DNA of 64,000 bases from VAZQ01 sp963821505 (GTDB lineage Bacteria; Pseudomonadota; Alphaproteobacteria; Rhizobiales; Xanthobacteraceae), in contig CAWGEH010000014.1 in assembly GCA_963821505.1 (NCBI GenBank), forward strand, positions 29,126-93,125. Reading direction: 5' to 3'. The notes beneath the pieces were generated by a model. The model was not told the DNA's origin and did no database searches. It worked only from the letters and a program-made list of their open reading frames with translations. Made by a program: the position numbers and the translations under genes. This document shows, one piece after another, positions 53,723 through 62,124 of this stretch. Positions within the stretch are counted from its first letter, which is position 1. Every line of letters starts with the position of its first letter.

Positions 53723-53869
53723 GCCGGGAGAATTCCCAACCCATGAGCGCCGTTCCCTCGAGAAAGCTGGTCCTTAAGCTGCGAAAGCAGCGAGCCGGAA
53801 CTACTCAATGCTTTGTGCGTTCAAAGAATAACTGCGGCGACTAGCGTTTCACTTTCCAGAGTGAGCCGG

Positions 53870-53897
53870 ACCCCGCCTGCCTAAGAGGCGGGGTTTG
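53870..53897 (+). terminator. Hairpin with T-rich tail
   Basis: CCCCGCCT, loop GCCTA, AGAGGCGGGG, then TTTGCTTT. There is no gene directly upstream on the plus strand (53723-53869), so it may end a small RNA or be left over from a deleted gene. Confidence 0.6.
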
Positions 53898-53919
53898 CTT
53901 TGCACAATGGTGACTTCAG

Positions 53920-54321
53920 ATGCGGATGCTTGACCAGTGCGAACGTATAAATGAACAGTGGCCTCCGTTCGCGGATGCCTTTAGAGAAATCCATCGTTTC
54001 ATTCTGAAAGCCATGGATGGCAACGCCGCCGCTGCGAACGTCTTATTTCGGAAGTATCTCATTGGAGAGCTGCCGGACGAATTGCTCCGTATTTCGCGAA
54101 GCTGGGTGCGGGAGGAGCAAGCATGCGCTGTGATCAGATCGGAAGGAGATAATATTGGGGCAGCTGATTCTCAAACGAGCGAACACCTTCCGCCCGTCCG
54201 GCCAGTGGAGCGACGGCGATTACGACGTGCTGGAGGACGGCGTGACCGTCGGCCGCATCTTCGCGATGCCAATCGCGCCAGCGGACCGCCCCTAGATGTG
54301 GACGAGCGGTCACAACGGTGA
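53920..54321 (+). CDS. Hypothetical protein, real extent uncertain
   Basis: A 133-codon frame. The first 85 residues (MRMLDQCERINEQWPPFADA, FREIHRFILKAMDGNAAAAN, VLFRKYLIGELPDELLRISR) look like a genuine helical protein. From about residue 80 the frame overlaps a different gene relic (54155) and becomes Arg-rich, so the original 3' end may be lost. Not recognised. Confidence 0.4.
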   Translation: MRMLDQCERINEQWPPFADAFREIHRFILKAMDGNAAAANVLFRKYLIGELPDELLRISRSWVREEQACAVIRSEGDNIGAADSQTSEHLPPVRPVERRRLRRAGGRRDRRPHLRDANRASGPPLDVDERSQR

Positions 54322-54392
54322 CATGCGGCGCGCCGACCCACGGCTATGAGCCGACGGGCGAGGCTGCGATGGCCGCGTTCCCCGCGAGGGGA
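54155..54392 (+). pseudogene. Decayed GQLILKRA-family gene
   Basis: TTG start with an excellent GGAAGGAG site 6 bases upstream. It reads GQLILKRANTFRPSGQWSDG, DYDVLEDGVTVGRIFAMPIA, PADRP, then a TAG where the family has Trp (a one-base change). It continues MWTSGHNGDMRRA and, after a frameshift, HGYEPTGEAAMAAF. The family is common in Bradyrhizobium (VGRIF....PxxxPWMWT......THGYExTREAAMAAF). Two lesions show real decay. Confidence 0.65.
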
Positions 54393-54603
54393 CGGGGGGC
54401 AAGTAATGTCAAAGGGGGATGCGGGGGTCGAGAGAACGCCGCCCCGATCGATGCGAGTGCCTTGCCAAAATGGGCGCGTAGGCGGCGGTCCACCCAAACA
54501 TTCCCGGGTCACTCGCGTCACGATATGAAGAGGACACTCGCGGCAACGCAATTCGGGGCCCCGCGGACGCATGCTGGAGCATTCCGCCCGCCGAGTAATT
54601 TCC

Positions 54604-55920
54604 ATGGCAGTCACTAAAACCGCAAGTCGCCGTAAGAACCCGGCGCGAGGTCTGGGCCGCGGCTCAATTAAATCTCGGCTAATCCGCATCCTCGGTCCCG
54701 GCCTGATTACCGGTGCGTCCGATGATGATCCGAGCGGAATAGCGACTTACAGCCAGGCTGGCGCACAGTTTGGCTTTGCCGTTTCTTGGACGATGCTTTT
54801 CAGCTATCCTTTGATGGTCGCGATCCAGCGGGTTAGCGCTCAGATCGGACGAACAACGGGAAAAGGGATTGCCGGAAATATCCGGCAGCATTATCCCAGT
54901 TGGCTTCTGCAGGGTATCGTCGCGCTACTGTTCACGGCCAACACAATTAATATAGGCGCCGATCTCGGCGCCATGGGCGATGCCCTTCGTCTGCTCATCG
55001 GGGGCCCGCAGCTATTCTATGTGATTTTTTTTGGAGCGTTCTGTGCAATCCTGCAGGTCTTCATGGAGTATTCTCGGTACGTATCTGTACTGAAATGGTT
55101 TACGTTGGCGCTGTTTGCCTATTTTGGCACAATCATGGTCGTAGAAATTCCGTGGGCGGATGCAGTTCGAGGATTTCTTATTCCGACGTTTGCGCCAGAC
55201 GCTGCGTTCTGGACGACCGTCGTCGCTATTCTCGGGACAACCATTAGCCCTTACCTGTTTTTCTGGCAGGCTGCGCAAGAGGTCGAGGACGTCCGTGCGA
55301 ACCCCGAGCGGAAGCCTCTGGTAAAGGCACCCCATCAGGGGCCGGACGCAATGGAACGTATTCGTCTCGATACCTATGTAGGAATGGCATTCTCCAATTT
55401 GGTAGCACTCGCAATCATTGTCACGACCGCCGCAACGCTTCACGCAAACGGAATCACGAACATTGAGACTTCGAGCCAAGCCGCGGAAGCGCTTCGACCG
55501 GTGGCGGGGCCGTTTGCCTTTAGTCTTTTCGCTCTTGGCATCGTTGGGACAGGGCTGCTTGCAGTACCTGTCTTGGCAGGATCAGCCGCCTATGCGGTTG
55601 GTGAGGCTCGTAAGTGGCCTGTCGGGCTCGCGCGCAAACCGATGCAAGCAAAAGGATTTTACTCCTCGCTAGCCCTTGCAACGATAATTGGCATCGTGAT
55701 CAATTTTTCTCCCGTCAATCCCATTAAGGCGCTCTACTGGAGTGCAGTGATCAACGGCGTCGTGGCAGTGCCCGTGATGATCACCATGATGCATATGACA
55801 TCCAACCCCAAAGTTATGGGGAAGTTTCCTGTGAACGATGGGTTGCGATTGGTTGGCTGGCTTTCGACAGCAGTGATGGGGGTCGCCGCAGTCGCCATGA
55901 CTGTAACCGCCATTGTTTGA
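54604..55920 (+). CDS. Nramp-related divalent-cation transporter
   Basis: A 438-residue membrane protein with about eleven helices. The first helix holds GPGLITGASDDDPSGIATYS where Mn/Fe-type Nramp proteins have DPGN. The sixth-helix region reads GTTISPYLFFWQAAQEVEDV where they have the metal-binding Met-Pro-His. It therefore belongs to an Nramp-related branch with different metal-site residues; Mg, Al or other ions are possible. Ends KVMGKFPVNDGLRLVGWLST. The start at 54604 (MAVTKTASRRKNPARG) was preferred over 54571. Its codons are less G+C-rich than its neighbours, hinting at transfer. Confidence 0.9.
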   Translation: MAVTKTASRRKNPARGLGRGSIKSRLIRILGPGLITGASDDDPSGIATYSQAGAQFGFAVSWTMLFSYPLMVAIQRVSAQIGRTTGKGIAGNIRQHYPSWLLQGIVALLFTANTINIGADLGAMGDALRLLIGGPQLFYVIFFGAFCAILQVFMEYSRYVSVLKWFTLALFAYFGTIMVVEIPWADAVRGFLIPTFAPDAAFWTTVVAILGTTISPYLFFWQAAQEVEDVRANPERKPLVKAPHQGPDAMERIRLDTYVGMAFSNLVALAIIVTTAATLHANGITNIETSSQAAEALRPVAGPFAFSLFALGIVGTGLLAVPVLAGSAAYAVGEARKWPVGLARKPMQAKGFYSSLALATIIGIVINFSPVNPIKALYWSAVINGVVAVPVMITMMHMTSNPKVMGKFPVNDGLRLVGWLSTAVMGVAAVAMTVTAIV

Positions 55921-55966
55921 GCCGCGAACTGGCCTCCTTACCTCACAGCGATTTTTACAGGTCGAA

Positions 55967-56149
55967 CTACCGGGTGTCCGAGTGTGCGGCTGCGGGGCTT
56001 ACGGCGGCAGTGCTTGGCTTCTCGCCGAACACCCAAGCGGTGAAGCCCGCCATCAAGAAGAAGACCATGAGGCCAATCGTTGCGATAGCAAAGTTATGGT
56101 CAGCGCGATGCCATCGTTCCCAACGTTTTATTCGTGGCTGCATGTTCAT
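55967..56149 (-). CDS. Small single-pass membrane protein
   Basis: A 60-residue protein: basic N-terminus (MNMQPRIKRWERWHRADHNF), one helix (AIATIGLMVFFLMAGFTAWV), short polar tail. ATG at 56149 or, with 12 more residues, 56185. Not recognised. Convergent with the Nramp-related gene. Confidence 0.5.
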   Translation of the reverse strand: MNMQPRIKRWERWHRADHNFAIATIGLMVFFLMAGFTAWVFGEKPSTAAVSPAAAHSDTR

Positions 56150-56411
56150 TTTCGTTTTCTTCGACTTCGCTATCCGGAGTTCCAACGTACATTCACTTGA
56201 GAGGTTCCATGGGACTGCGCGAAGAGGCCCTCAGAGCTGCGGCTTCCTCGAATGTTCTGACCAACGGCAGTAATGATGCCGACTTGCGTGACGCCAGCCG
56301 CACGGAAATGCTCGAGCCGCGCGGCGTTGGCCTGGTCTGCCGGGCAGCTAGCCCGTCAATTTTTTGCACCCTCTTGCGGGGGGTGCGCGCCGAACGTCTA
56401 CCCACCGCAGC

Positions 56412-56522
56412 ATGTTTATCATCCCTCACGGTGCCCCCGAGGGCTATGAGTGGTTTGTCGCGCTCGTGGTGCCCGTCGGCCTCTATTTTGCCGTTCGCAA
56501 TTTCATGCGGGCGCGGCGCTGA
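56412..56522 (+). CDS. Very small putative membrane peptide
   Basis: A 36-residue frame (MFIIPHGAPEGYEWFVALVV then PVGLYFAVRNFMRARR) with one helix and a positive end. No good ribosome-binding site; it could be the end of a lost gene. The surrounding 56186-56685 contains no other supported gene. Confidence 0.3.
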   Translation: MFIIPHGAPEGYEWFVALVVPVGLYFAVRNFMRARR

Positions 56523-56685
56523 CTGCCCGTAAGGCTCTGGACGCTTCGGCTCTGGCAGCGCGGTGGCAGCGACGAACAAATGTTTGGCGCAAAGCAACAA
56601 GTCCCCGCACAGCGGTTCCGGCGACTAACAAGCGACCGGCAGCGCGGCGCAATTTCGTGCGCCAAATGCATTGGAGTTTATATTC

Positions 56686-56985
56686 ATGAAACTCTTCGCC
56701 CCCCTAGCTGTAGCCGCGCTCGCTTTCGGCGTGTGGGCTTGGCATGTCGTGCCCGACTACGTGTCGTCCACATCGTCCTCGCCGAGGGCCGCCGCAACTA
56801 ACTCGGCATGTCGCTGCCAGGGGTGCGGCTGCAAAGGCGGGCCGGGCTGGCGCGGTCAAGATGGTCAGTGCGTGTCACACGCTAATCTGGCGAAAGACTG
56901 CGGCTCGCCGCCGAGCACGCGCTGCACGTACGAGGGCGCGCGGCAGGTATGTCCTAGAGAAGCTAGCGGCGCGAAGTCGCGCTGA
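56686..56985 (+). CDS. Small secreted cysteine-rich protein
   Basis: A 99-residue protein: signal peptide or anchor (MKLFAPLAVAALAFGVWAWH), a Ser/Ala linker, then CRCQGCGCKGGPGWRGQDGQ, CVSHANLAKDCGSPPSTRCT, YEGARQVC with nine cysteines. The C-x-C-x-x-C-x-C-K-x-G-P-G-W-R core and CG.PPS.RC are found in small Bradyrhizobium secreted proteins. The pattern suggests disulfides or metal binding. ATG 56686 starts the signal peptide. Confidence 0.65.
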   Translation: MKLFAPLAVAALAFGVWAWHVVPDYVSSTSSSPRAAATNSACRCQGCGCKGGPGWRGQDGQCVSHANLAKDCGSPPSTRCTYEGARQVCPREASGAKSR

Positions 56986-56993
56986 AGCTGAAC

Positions 56994-57419
56994 ATGAGTT
57001 GGCACCATCCCGACCTGTATTTTTTCCTCTGCCTCGCAGGCAGTCTCGCGGCGTTCCTGGTACCAAGCATCATCGACGACGAACTCCTCGCCCGCAGGCG
57101 AAAGCCGCCGGTAGTCGAGCCGAGCTCGACCGTGAACGATAAGGCGGTCGATCCGCCATCGCCACCAAAGTACGTCGATCCGCCATCGCCGCCGCCGTAC
57201 CTGAAGAATGTCCGGCCGCTCGATGGGCTCCAGCGTGAGAGCTCCCGCCAAGCGGACAAGCAAGCGGCCGAGCGGTTCAGTCGGCTTTGCGAGAGCGTCG
57301 AGGACCTCACGCCGAAGGAGCAAGCAAGCCGCTCGCGTGAACATTTCGGAATCTTCGGAGGAGCGCGGCCGACGAAGCCGCCCTTCGGCCCGCCTCCCCG
57401 GCGGCGGGGCCGGGCCTAA
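56994..57419 (+). CDS. Hypothetical anchored protein with proline repeats
   Basis: A 141-residue protein: one N-terminal helix (LYFFLCLAGSLAAFLVPSII), then VDPPSPPKYVDPPSPPPYLK, a helical middle and a Pro/Arg-rich end. It starts 8 bp after the cysteine-rich gene. Not recognised; parts may be low-complexity shadow. A GCGCTGAAGCTGAAC stretch precedes the ATG. Confidence 0.45.
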   Translation: MSWHHPDLYFFLCLAGSLAAFLVPSIIDDELLARRRKPPVVEPSSTVNDKAVDPPSPPKYVDPPSPPPYLKNVRPLDGLQRESSRQADKQAAERFSRLCESVEDLTPKEQASRSREHFGIFGGARPTKPPFGPPPRRRGRA

Positions 57420-57719
57420 GCAGAATTGCGCAGCTTGACCAACTGACTGCCCTCCCGGACCAATGTCTGCACTTGGCGGAAGCGGACATGGGGCACCCAA
57501 GGAGGAAGTCCGGGTTTGACCCGGAGCCGACATCGGCCCGATCAGGCGCCAGTCGGCCAGGGGCTCAGAGGCAAGCCGATCTTCCACTGAAGTGTCGTGC
57601 CCTGCCAAACAGGCGCTTGCCGAGGGGGCACCCTTGGCAAGGGTCGCGCAACCGAGCATGCTCCCGCCGAAGACAACGCGACCCCGCGATTGTCCGGCAT
57701 TACTGGGGCGGAGGAAACC

Positions 57720-59381
57720 ATGAAAAAACTACTGGTGCTGATGCTGATCTCCTGGTGCGGCAGCGCTACGGCGCAGACCGCGCAGGAGCTGATCGACAAC
57801 GGCAAGAATTCCGAGAACGTCACGACGTTCGGGATGGGCTACAATCTCAATCAATACAGCCCGCTCAACCAGATCAACAAGTCGAACATAAAGCGGCTCG
57901 TTCCGATCTGGAGCACCAGCCTGAGCAACGATAGCGGCGAGCTGTCGCAGCCCACGGTCTACAACGGCGTCATGTATGTGGTGAACGGACACTGGACGTT
58001 CGCGATTGATGTCGCGACCGGCCAGCAGATCTGGCGCACGCCGGTGGAGTATGACCGTGCGGCAGCGCGGGTCGGCGCGCCCGGCGTTATCGTTCGCGGC
58101 GGCGCGACCATCTACGACGGCAAGCTCTTTCGCGAGCAGATCGACGCGCATGTCGTCGCGCTCGACATGAAGACCGGAAAAGAGATCTGGAAGCAGAAAT
58201 TCGCGGAGTACAAGGAAGGCTATACCGGGATCATCGCCCCGCTCGTCGCGAACGGCGTCGTGATCACCGGCGTCGCCGGCGGTGACCGGACCACACGCGG
58301 CTTTCTCGATGGATGGGATCCGGATACCGGCAAGAAGCTGTGGCGGCGCTACACCATTCCGGCGCCGGGCGAGCCCGGCTCGGAAACCTGGCCCCAGGAC
58401 GATGCCTGGAAATACGGCGGCGGTGCAACCTGGCAGAACGGCGCCTACGATCCCGAGCTCGACCTGGTCTATTGGGGCGTCGGCAACGCCGAGCCCTACA
58501 ATCCTGAATACCGCAAGGGTGCGGACAGCCTCTACACCGCGAGCGTGATCGCGATCCGGCCAAAGACCGGCGAGCTCGTCTGGCACTACCAGTACATCCC
58601 GAACGAGAGCTTCGATTTCGACGGGACCGCGGAGCCGGTCCTGGCCGACCTGCGCGTCGACGGACAGTTGCGCAAGGTGCTGCTCAACGCCAACAAGAAC
58701 GGGTTCATGTACGTGATCGACCGCATCAACGGAAAGCTCATCGCGGCGCATCCGTTCGTGAAGGTCAACTGGGCGAAGAATATCGAGCTCGAGACCGGGC
58801 GCCCGGTGCTGACCGACATCTACCAGCGTGCGGTCAACGGCGAGACCGTCGAGATCTGGCCGTCGCGGGGCACCAATGCGTCGCTGATGGCGTTCAACCC
58901 GAAGACCGGGCTGGTCTATGTGAATTCCTGGGAAATTTCCCGCATCCTGAAATACACCAAGGTGAACTTCGTGCTCGGGCAAGGCTCGACCGGCATCGAA
59001 ACCAACTTCCCGTTCCCGCCGGCGGGCCAGCCGTGGGGGTACCACCAGGCCTTCGACCCGCTGACCGGCAAAGCGGTATGGAAGGTGCCGGTCACCGACA
59101 CGGTGCTGTCCGCCGGCATGCTCGCGACCGACGGCGGACTGCTGTTCACCGGGCGGGTCAACGGCGAGTTCATCGCGCTCGATCAGGCGACCGGGGAGGA
59201 GCTGTGGAAATTCAAGACCGGGTCCGGCATCAACTCGCCGCCGATCACCTACACCCACAACGGTCGGCAATACGTGACGGTGCTGTCCGGCATCGGCGGC
59301 GTGCTCAACCGCACCATGAAGGTTGCCGATCGCGTGCCGACCGGCGGATCGGTGTGGACGTTCGCTCTGATGCCGGAATGA
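57720..59381 (+). CDS. PQQ-dependent alcohol dehydrogenase, copy 1
   Basis: A 553-residue quinoprotein: signal peptide at residues 1-19, then the eight-bladed propeller with W-motifs (ATGQQIWRTPVE, KTGKEIWKQKF, DTGKKLWRRY, ATGEELWKFKTG). PQQ-site segments GGGATWQNGAYDPELDLVYW and NPEYRKGADSLYTASV are visible. Asp299-Phe-Asp301 stands where lanthanide-type enzymes have the catalytic Asp plus the metal-binding Asp. Residues 119-121 read Gly-Ala-Pro where methanol dehydrogenases have the Cys-Cys ring, so that disulfide is absent. It oxidises an alcohol in the periplasm and passes electrons to the cytochrome encoded 19 bp downstream. GGAGG precedes the ATG. Confidence 0.93.
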   Translation: MKKLLVLMLISWCGSATAQTAQELIDNGKNSENVTTFGMGYNLNQYSPLNQINKSNIKRLVPIWSTSLSNDSGELSQPTVYNGVMYVVNGHWTFAIDVATGQQIWRTPVEYDRAAARVGAPGVIVRGGATIYDGKLFREQIDAHVVALDMKTGKEIWKQKFAEYKEGYTGIIAPLVANGVVITGVAGGDRTTRGFLDGWDPDTGKKLWRRYTIPAPGEPGSETWPQDDAWKYGGGATWQNGAYDPELDLVYWGVGNAEPYNPEYRKGADSLYTASVIAIRPKTGELVWHYQYIPNESFDFDGTAEPVLADLRVDGQLRKVLLNANKNGFMYVIDRINGKLIAAHPFVKVNWAKNIELETGRPVLTDIYQRAVNGETVEIWPSRGTNASLMAFNPKTGLVYVNSWEISRILKYTKVNFVLGQGSTGIETNFPFPPAGQPWGYHQAFDPLTGKAVWKVPVTDTVLSAGMLATDGGLLFTGRVNGEFIALDQATGEELWKFKTGSGINSPPITYTHNGRQYVTVLSGIGGVLNRTMKVADRVPTGGSVWTFALMPE

Positions 59382-59400
59382 GGAGCGCCGGCAAGGTCGC

Positions 59401-59721
59401 ATGAAAGCTCCGACATTCGCGGTCATCGGACTCGCGCTCGCGAGTGCGGACGCCGGGGCGCAGAGCCCGCAATTCCCGCCCGACCAGGTTGCGCGGGGCG
59501 CGCAGCTGTTCGCGCTGAACTGCGCCACCTGCCACGGGACGCGAATGCGCAATCCGCAATGGGCCATCGACCTGCACACGTTTCCGCGCGACGCCAAGGT
59601 CCGCTTCGTCGACTCGGTCATGAACGGCAAGCGCAACATGCCGTCCTGGGACGACGTGCTCACGCCCGACGATGTCGACACGTTGTGGGCCTATGTCTCG
59701 ACCGGCGACCCCGACGACTAA
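59401..59721 (+). CDS. Periplasmic cytochrome c, copy 1
   Basis: A 106-residue protein: signal peptide (about 1-20, ending AGAQS), heme-attachment CATCH at residues 41-45, and an axial Met80 in GKRNMPSWDDVLTPDDVDTL. The helix DTLWAYVSTGD ends it. It is a class I cytochrome c and the likely electron acceptor of the dehydrogenase just upstream. GGCAAGGTCGC before the ATG is a modest ribosome-binding site. Confidence 0.93.
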   Translation: MKAPTFAVIGLALASADAGAQSPQFPPDQVARGAQLFALNCATCHGTRMRNPQWAIDLHTFPRDAKVRFVDSVMNGKRNMPSWDDVLTPDDVDTLWAYVSTGDPDD

Positions 59722-59933
59722 TTATCTCGTGTCCGCCCAGCCGACATCGGCCCGATCAGGCGCCAGTCGGCCAGGGGCTCAGAGGCAAGCCGATCTTCCA
59801 CTGAAGTGTCGTGCCCTGCCAAACAGGCGCTTGCCGAGGGGGCACCCTTGGCAAGGGTCGCGCAACCGAGCATGCTCCCGCCGAAGACAACGCGACCCCG
59901 CGATGGTCCGGCATCACTGGGGCGGAGGAAACC

Positions 59934-61595
59934 ATGAAAAAACTGCTGGTGCTGATGCTGATCTCCTGGTGCGGCTGCGCGGCGGCGCAGACCGCGCAGG
60001 AGCTGATCGACAACGGCAAGAATTCGGAGAACGTCACCACGTTCGGGATGGGCTACAGTCTCAATCAGTACAGCCCGCTCAGCCAGATCAACACGTCGAA
60101 CATCAAGCGTCTCGTTCCGATCTGGAGCACCAGCCTGAGCAACGATACCGGCGAGCTGGCGCAGCCCACCGTCTACAACGGCGTCATGTATGTGGTGAAC
60201 GGACACTGGACGTTCGCGATTGATGTCGCGACCGGCCAGCAGATCTGGCGCACGCCGGTGGAGTATGACCGTGCGGCAGCGCGGGTCGGCGCGCCCGGCG
60301 TTATCGTTCGCGGCGGCGCGACCATCTACGACGGCAAGCTGTTTCGCGAGCAGATCGACGCGCATGTCGTCGCGCTCGACATGAAGACCGGAAAAGAGAT
60401 CTGGAAGCAGAAATTCGCGGAGTACAAGGAAGGCTATACCGGGATCATCGCCCCGCTCGTCGCGAACGGCGTCGTGATCACCGGCGTCGCCGGCGGTGAC
60501 CGGACCACACGCGGCTTTCTCGATGGATGGGATCCGGATACCGGCAAGAAGCTGTGGCGGCGCTACACCATTCCGGCGCCGGGCGAGCCCGGCTCGGAAA
60601 CCTGGCCCCAGGACGATGCCTGGAAATACGGCGGCGGTGCAACCTGGCAGAACGGCGCCTACGATCCCGAGCTCGATCTGGTCTATTGGGGCGTCGGCAA
60701 CGCCGAGCCCTACAATCCTGAATACCGCAAGGGTGCGGACAGCCTCTACACCGCGAGCGTGATCGCGATCCGGCCAAAGACCGGCGAGCTCGTCTGGCAC
60801 TACCAGTACATCCCGAACGAGAGCTTCGATTTCGACGGGACCGCGGAGCCGGTCCTGGCCGACCTGCGCGTCGACGGACAGTTGCGCAAGGTGCTGCTCA
60901 ACGCCAACAAGAACGGGTTCATGTACGTGATCGACCGCATCAACGGAAAGCTCATCGCGGCGCATCCGTTCGTGAAGGTCAACTGGGCGAAGAATATCGA
61001 TCTCGAGACCGGGCGCCCGGTGCTGACCGACATCTACCAGCGTGCGGTCAACGGCGAGACCGTCGAGATCTGGCCGTCGCGGGGCACCAATGCGTCGCTG
61101 ATGGCATTCAATCCGAAGACCGGGCTGGTCTATGTGAATTCCTGGGAAATTTCCCGCATCCTGAAATACACCAAGGTGAACTTCGTGCTCGGGCAAGGCT
61201 CGACCGGCATCGAAACCAACTTCCCGTTCCCGCCGGCGGGCCAGCCGTGGGGGTACCACCTGGCTTTCGACCCGCTGACCGGCAAAGCCGAATGGAAGGT
61301 GCCGGTCACCGACACGGTGCTGTCCGCCGGCATGCTCGCGACCGACGGCGGACTGCTGTTCACCGGGCGGGTCAACGGCGAGTTCATCGCGCTCGATCAG
61401 GCGACCGGGGAGGAGCTGTGGAAATTCAAGACCGGGTCCGGCATCAACTCGCCGCCGATCACCTACACCCACAACGGTCGGCAATACGTGACGGTGCTGT
61501 CCGGCATCGGCGGCGTGCTCAACCGCACCATGAAGGTTGCCGATCGCGTGCCGACCGGCGGATCGGTGTGGACGTTCGCTCTGATGCCGGAATGA
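59934..61595 (+). CDS. PQQ-dependent alcohol dehydrogenase, copy 2
   Basis: A 553-residue protein nearly identical to copy 1. Differences seen: signal peptide (CGCAAA for CGSATA), YSLNQ for YNLNQ, PLSQINTSN for PLNQINKSN, DTGELAQ for DSGELSQ, ID for IE near residue 360, and YHLAFDPLTGKAEW for YHQAFDPLTGKAVW. All active-site residues, including the Asp-Phe-Asp motif and the Gly-Ala-Pro in place of Cys-Cys, are the same. Both copies therefore should be active with the same chemistry. Confidence 0.93.
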   Translation: MKKLLVLMLISWCGCAAAQTAQELIDNGKNSENVTTFGMGYSLNQYSPLSQINTSNIKRLVPIWSTSLSNDTGELAQPTVYNGVMYVVNGHWTFAIDVATGQQIWRTPVEYDRAAARVGAPGVIVRGGATIYDGKLFREQIDAHVVALDMKTGKEIWKQKFAEYKEGYTGIIAPLVANGVVITGVAGGDRTTRGFLDGWDPDTGKKLWRRYTIPAPGEPGSETWPQDDAWKYGGGATWQNGAYDPELDLVYWGVGNAEPYNPEYRKGADSLYTASVIAIRPKTGELVWHYQYIPNESFDFDGTAEPVLADLRVDGQLRKVLLNANKNGFMYVIDRINGKLIAAHPFVKVNWAKNIDLETGRPVLTDIYQRAVNGETVEIWPSRGTNASLMAFNPKTGLVYVNSWEISRILKYTKVNFVLGQGSTGIETNFPFPPAGQPWGYHLAFDPLTGKAEWKVPVTDTVLSAGMLATDGGLLFTGRVNGEFIALDQATGEELWKFKTGSGINSPPITYTHNGRQYVTVLSGIGGVLNRTMKVADRVPTGGSVWTFALMPE

Positions 61596-61614
61596 GGAGC
61601 GCCGGCAAGGTCGC

Positions 61615-61935
61615 ATGAAAGCTCCGACATTCGCGGTCATCGGACTCGCGCTCGCGAGTGCGGACGCCGGGGCGCAGAGCCCGCAATTCCCGCCCGAGCA
61701 GGTTGCGCGGGGCGCGCAGCTGTTCGCGCTGAACTGCGCCACCTGCCACGGGACGCGAATGCGCAATCCGCAATGGGCGATCGACCTGCACACGTTTCCG
61801 CGCGACGCCAAGGTCCGCTTCGTCAACTCGGTCATGAACGGCAAGCGCAACATGCCGTCCTGGGACGACGTGCTCACGCCCGACGATGTCGACACGTTGT
61901 GGGCCTATGTCTCGACCGGCGACCCCGACGACTAA
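61615..61935 (+). CDS. Periplasmic cytochrome c, copy 2
   Basis: 106 residues, differing from copy 1 at Glu28 (for Asp) and Asn71 (for Asp). It keeps CATCH and Met80. It is encoded 19 bp after dehydrogenase copy 2 and presumably is interchangeable with copy 1. Confidence 0.93.
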   Translation: MKAPTFAVIGLALASADAGAQSPQFPPEQVARGAQLFALNCATCHGTRMRNPQWAIDLHTFPRDAKVRFVNSVMNGKRNMPSWDDVLTPDDVDTLWAYVSTGDPDD

Positions 61936-61960
61936 TTATCTCGTGTCCGCCCATGGCGCG

Positions 61961-62043
61961 AAGCGGCCAATCGGGAATGTCATGTCCGCTTGGGGGGCCG
62001 AAGCGGCCAATCGGGAATGTCATGTCCGCTTGGGGGGCTGAAG
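61961..62043. repeat. 40-bp tandem repeat, two copies
   Basis: AAGCGGCCAATCGGGAATGT CATGTCCGCTTGGGGGGC(C/T)G occurs at 61961-62000 and 62001-62040 with one mismatch, and starts a third time (AAGCG). The GTCCGCTT/AAGCGG parts and the following GGGTTTTGACCCCAACCGGACATT belong to a dispersed repeat class often seen near cyclase genes in Bradyrhizobium-like genomes. A similar sequence (GAAGCGGACATGGGGCACCC) lies at 57478-57499, before unit 1. Confidence 0.8.
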
Positions 62044-62124
62044 CGACTCGAATGCTCAATTTGAGTTCTTCGGGTTTTGACCCCAACCGGACATTGGGCC
62101 TAGCCGGACTGCGGGCCGCATGGT

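Larger units (their letters stand above)
57525..59738. repeat. Tandem duplication, unit 1 (PQQ dehydrogenase + cytochrome c)
   Basis: The block starting AGCCGACATCGGCCCGATCA recurs exactly 2,214 bp later (59739). It includes about 195 bp of leader, both genes and about 17 bp after them. The leader (57525-57719) contains CTTGCCGAGGGGGCACCCTTGGCAAG, a hairpin kept in both units, so each gene pair may carry its own promoter. 57420-57524 holds no gene. Confidence 0.95.
59739..61952. repeat. Tandem duplication, unit 2
   Basis: The second 2,214-bp unit, joined head to tail with unit 1. Differences between units cluster in the first 100 codons of the dehydrogenase and are rare in the middle, consistent with recent duplication or gene conversion. 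Confidence 0.95.

Noticed and set aside
59718..61895. 725-codon open frame on the minus strand (and 650 codons at 57729-59681)
   Set aside because: Both are antisense to the PQQ dehydrogenase copies. The translations are rich in Arg, Asp and His with no domain, as expected from a G+C-rich gene read backwards.
61961..62043. Possible CRISPR array
   Set aside because: Only two copies of a 40-bp unit joined directly, with no spacers.
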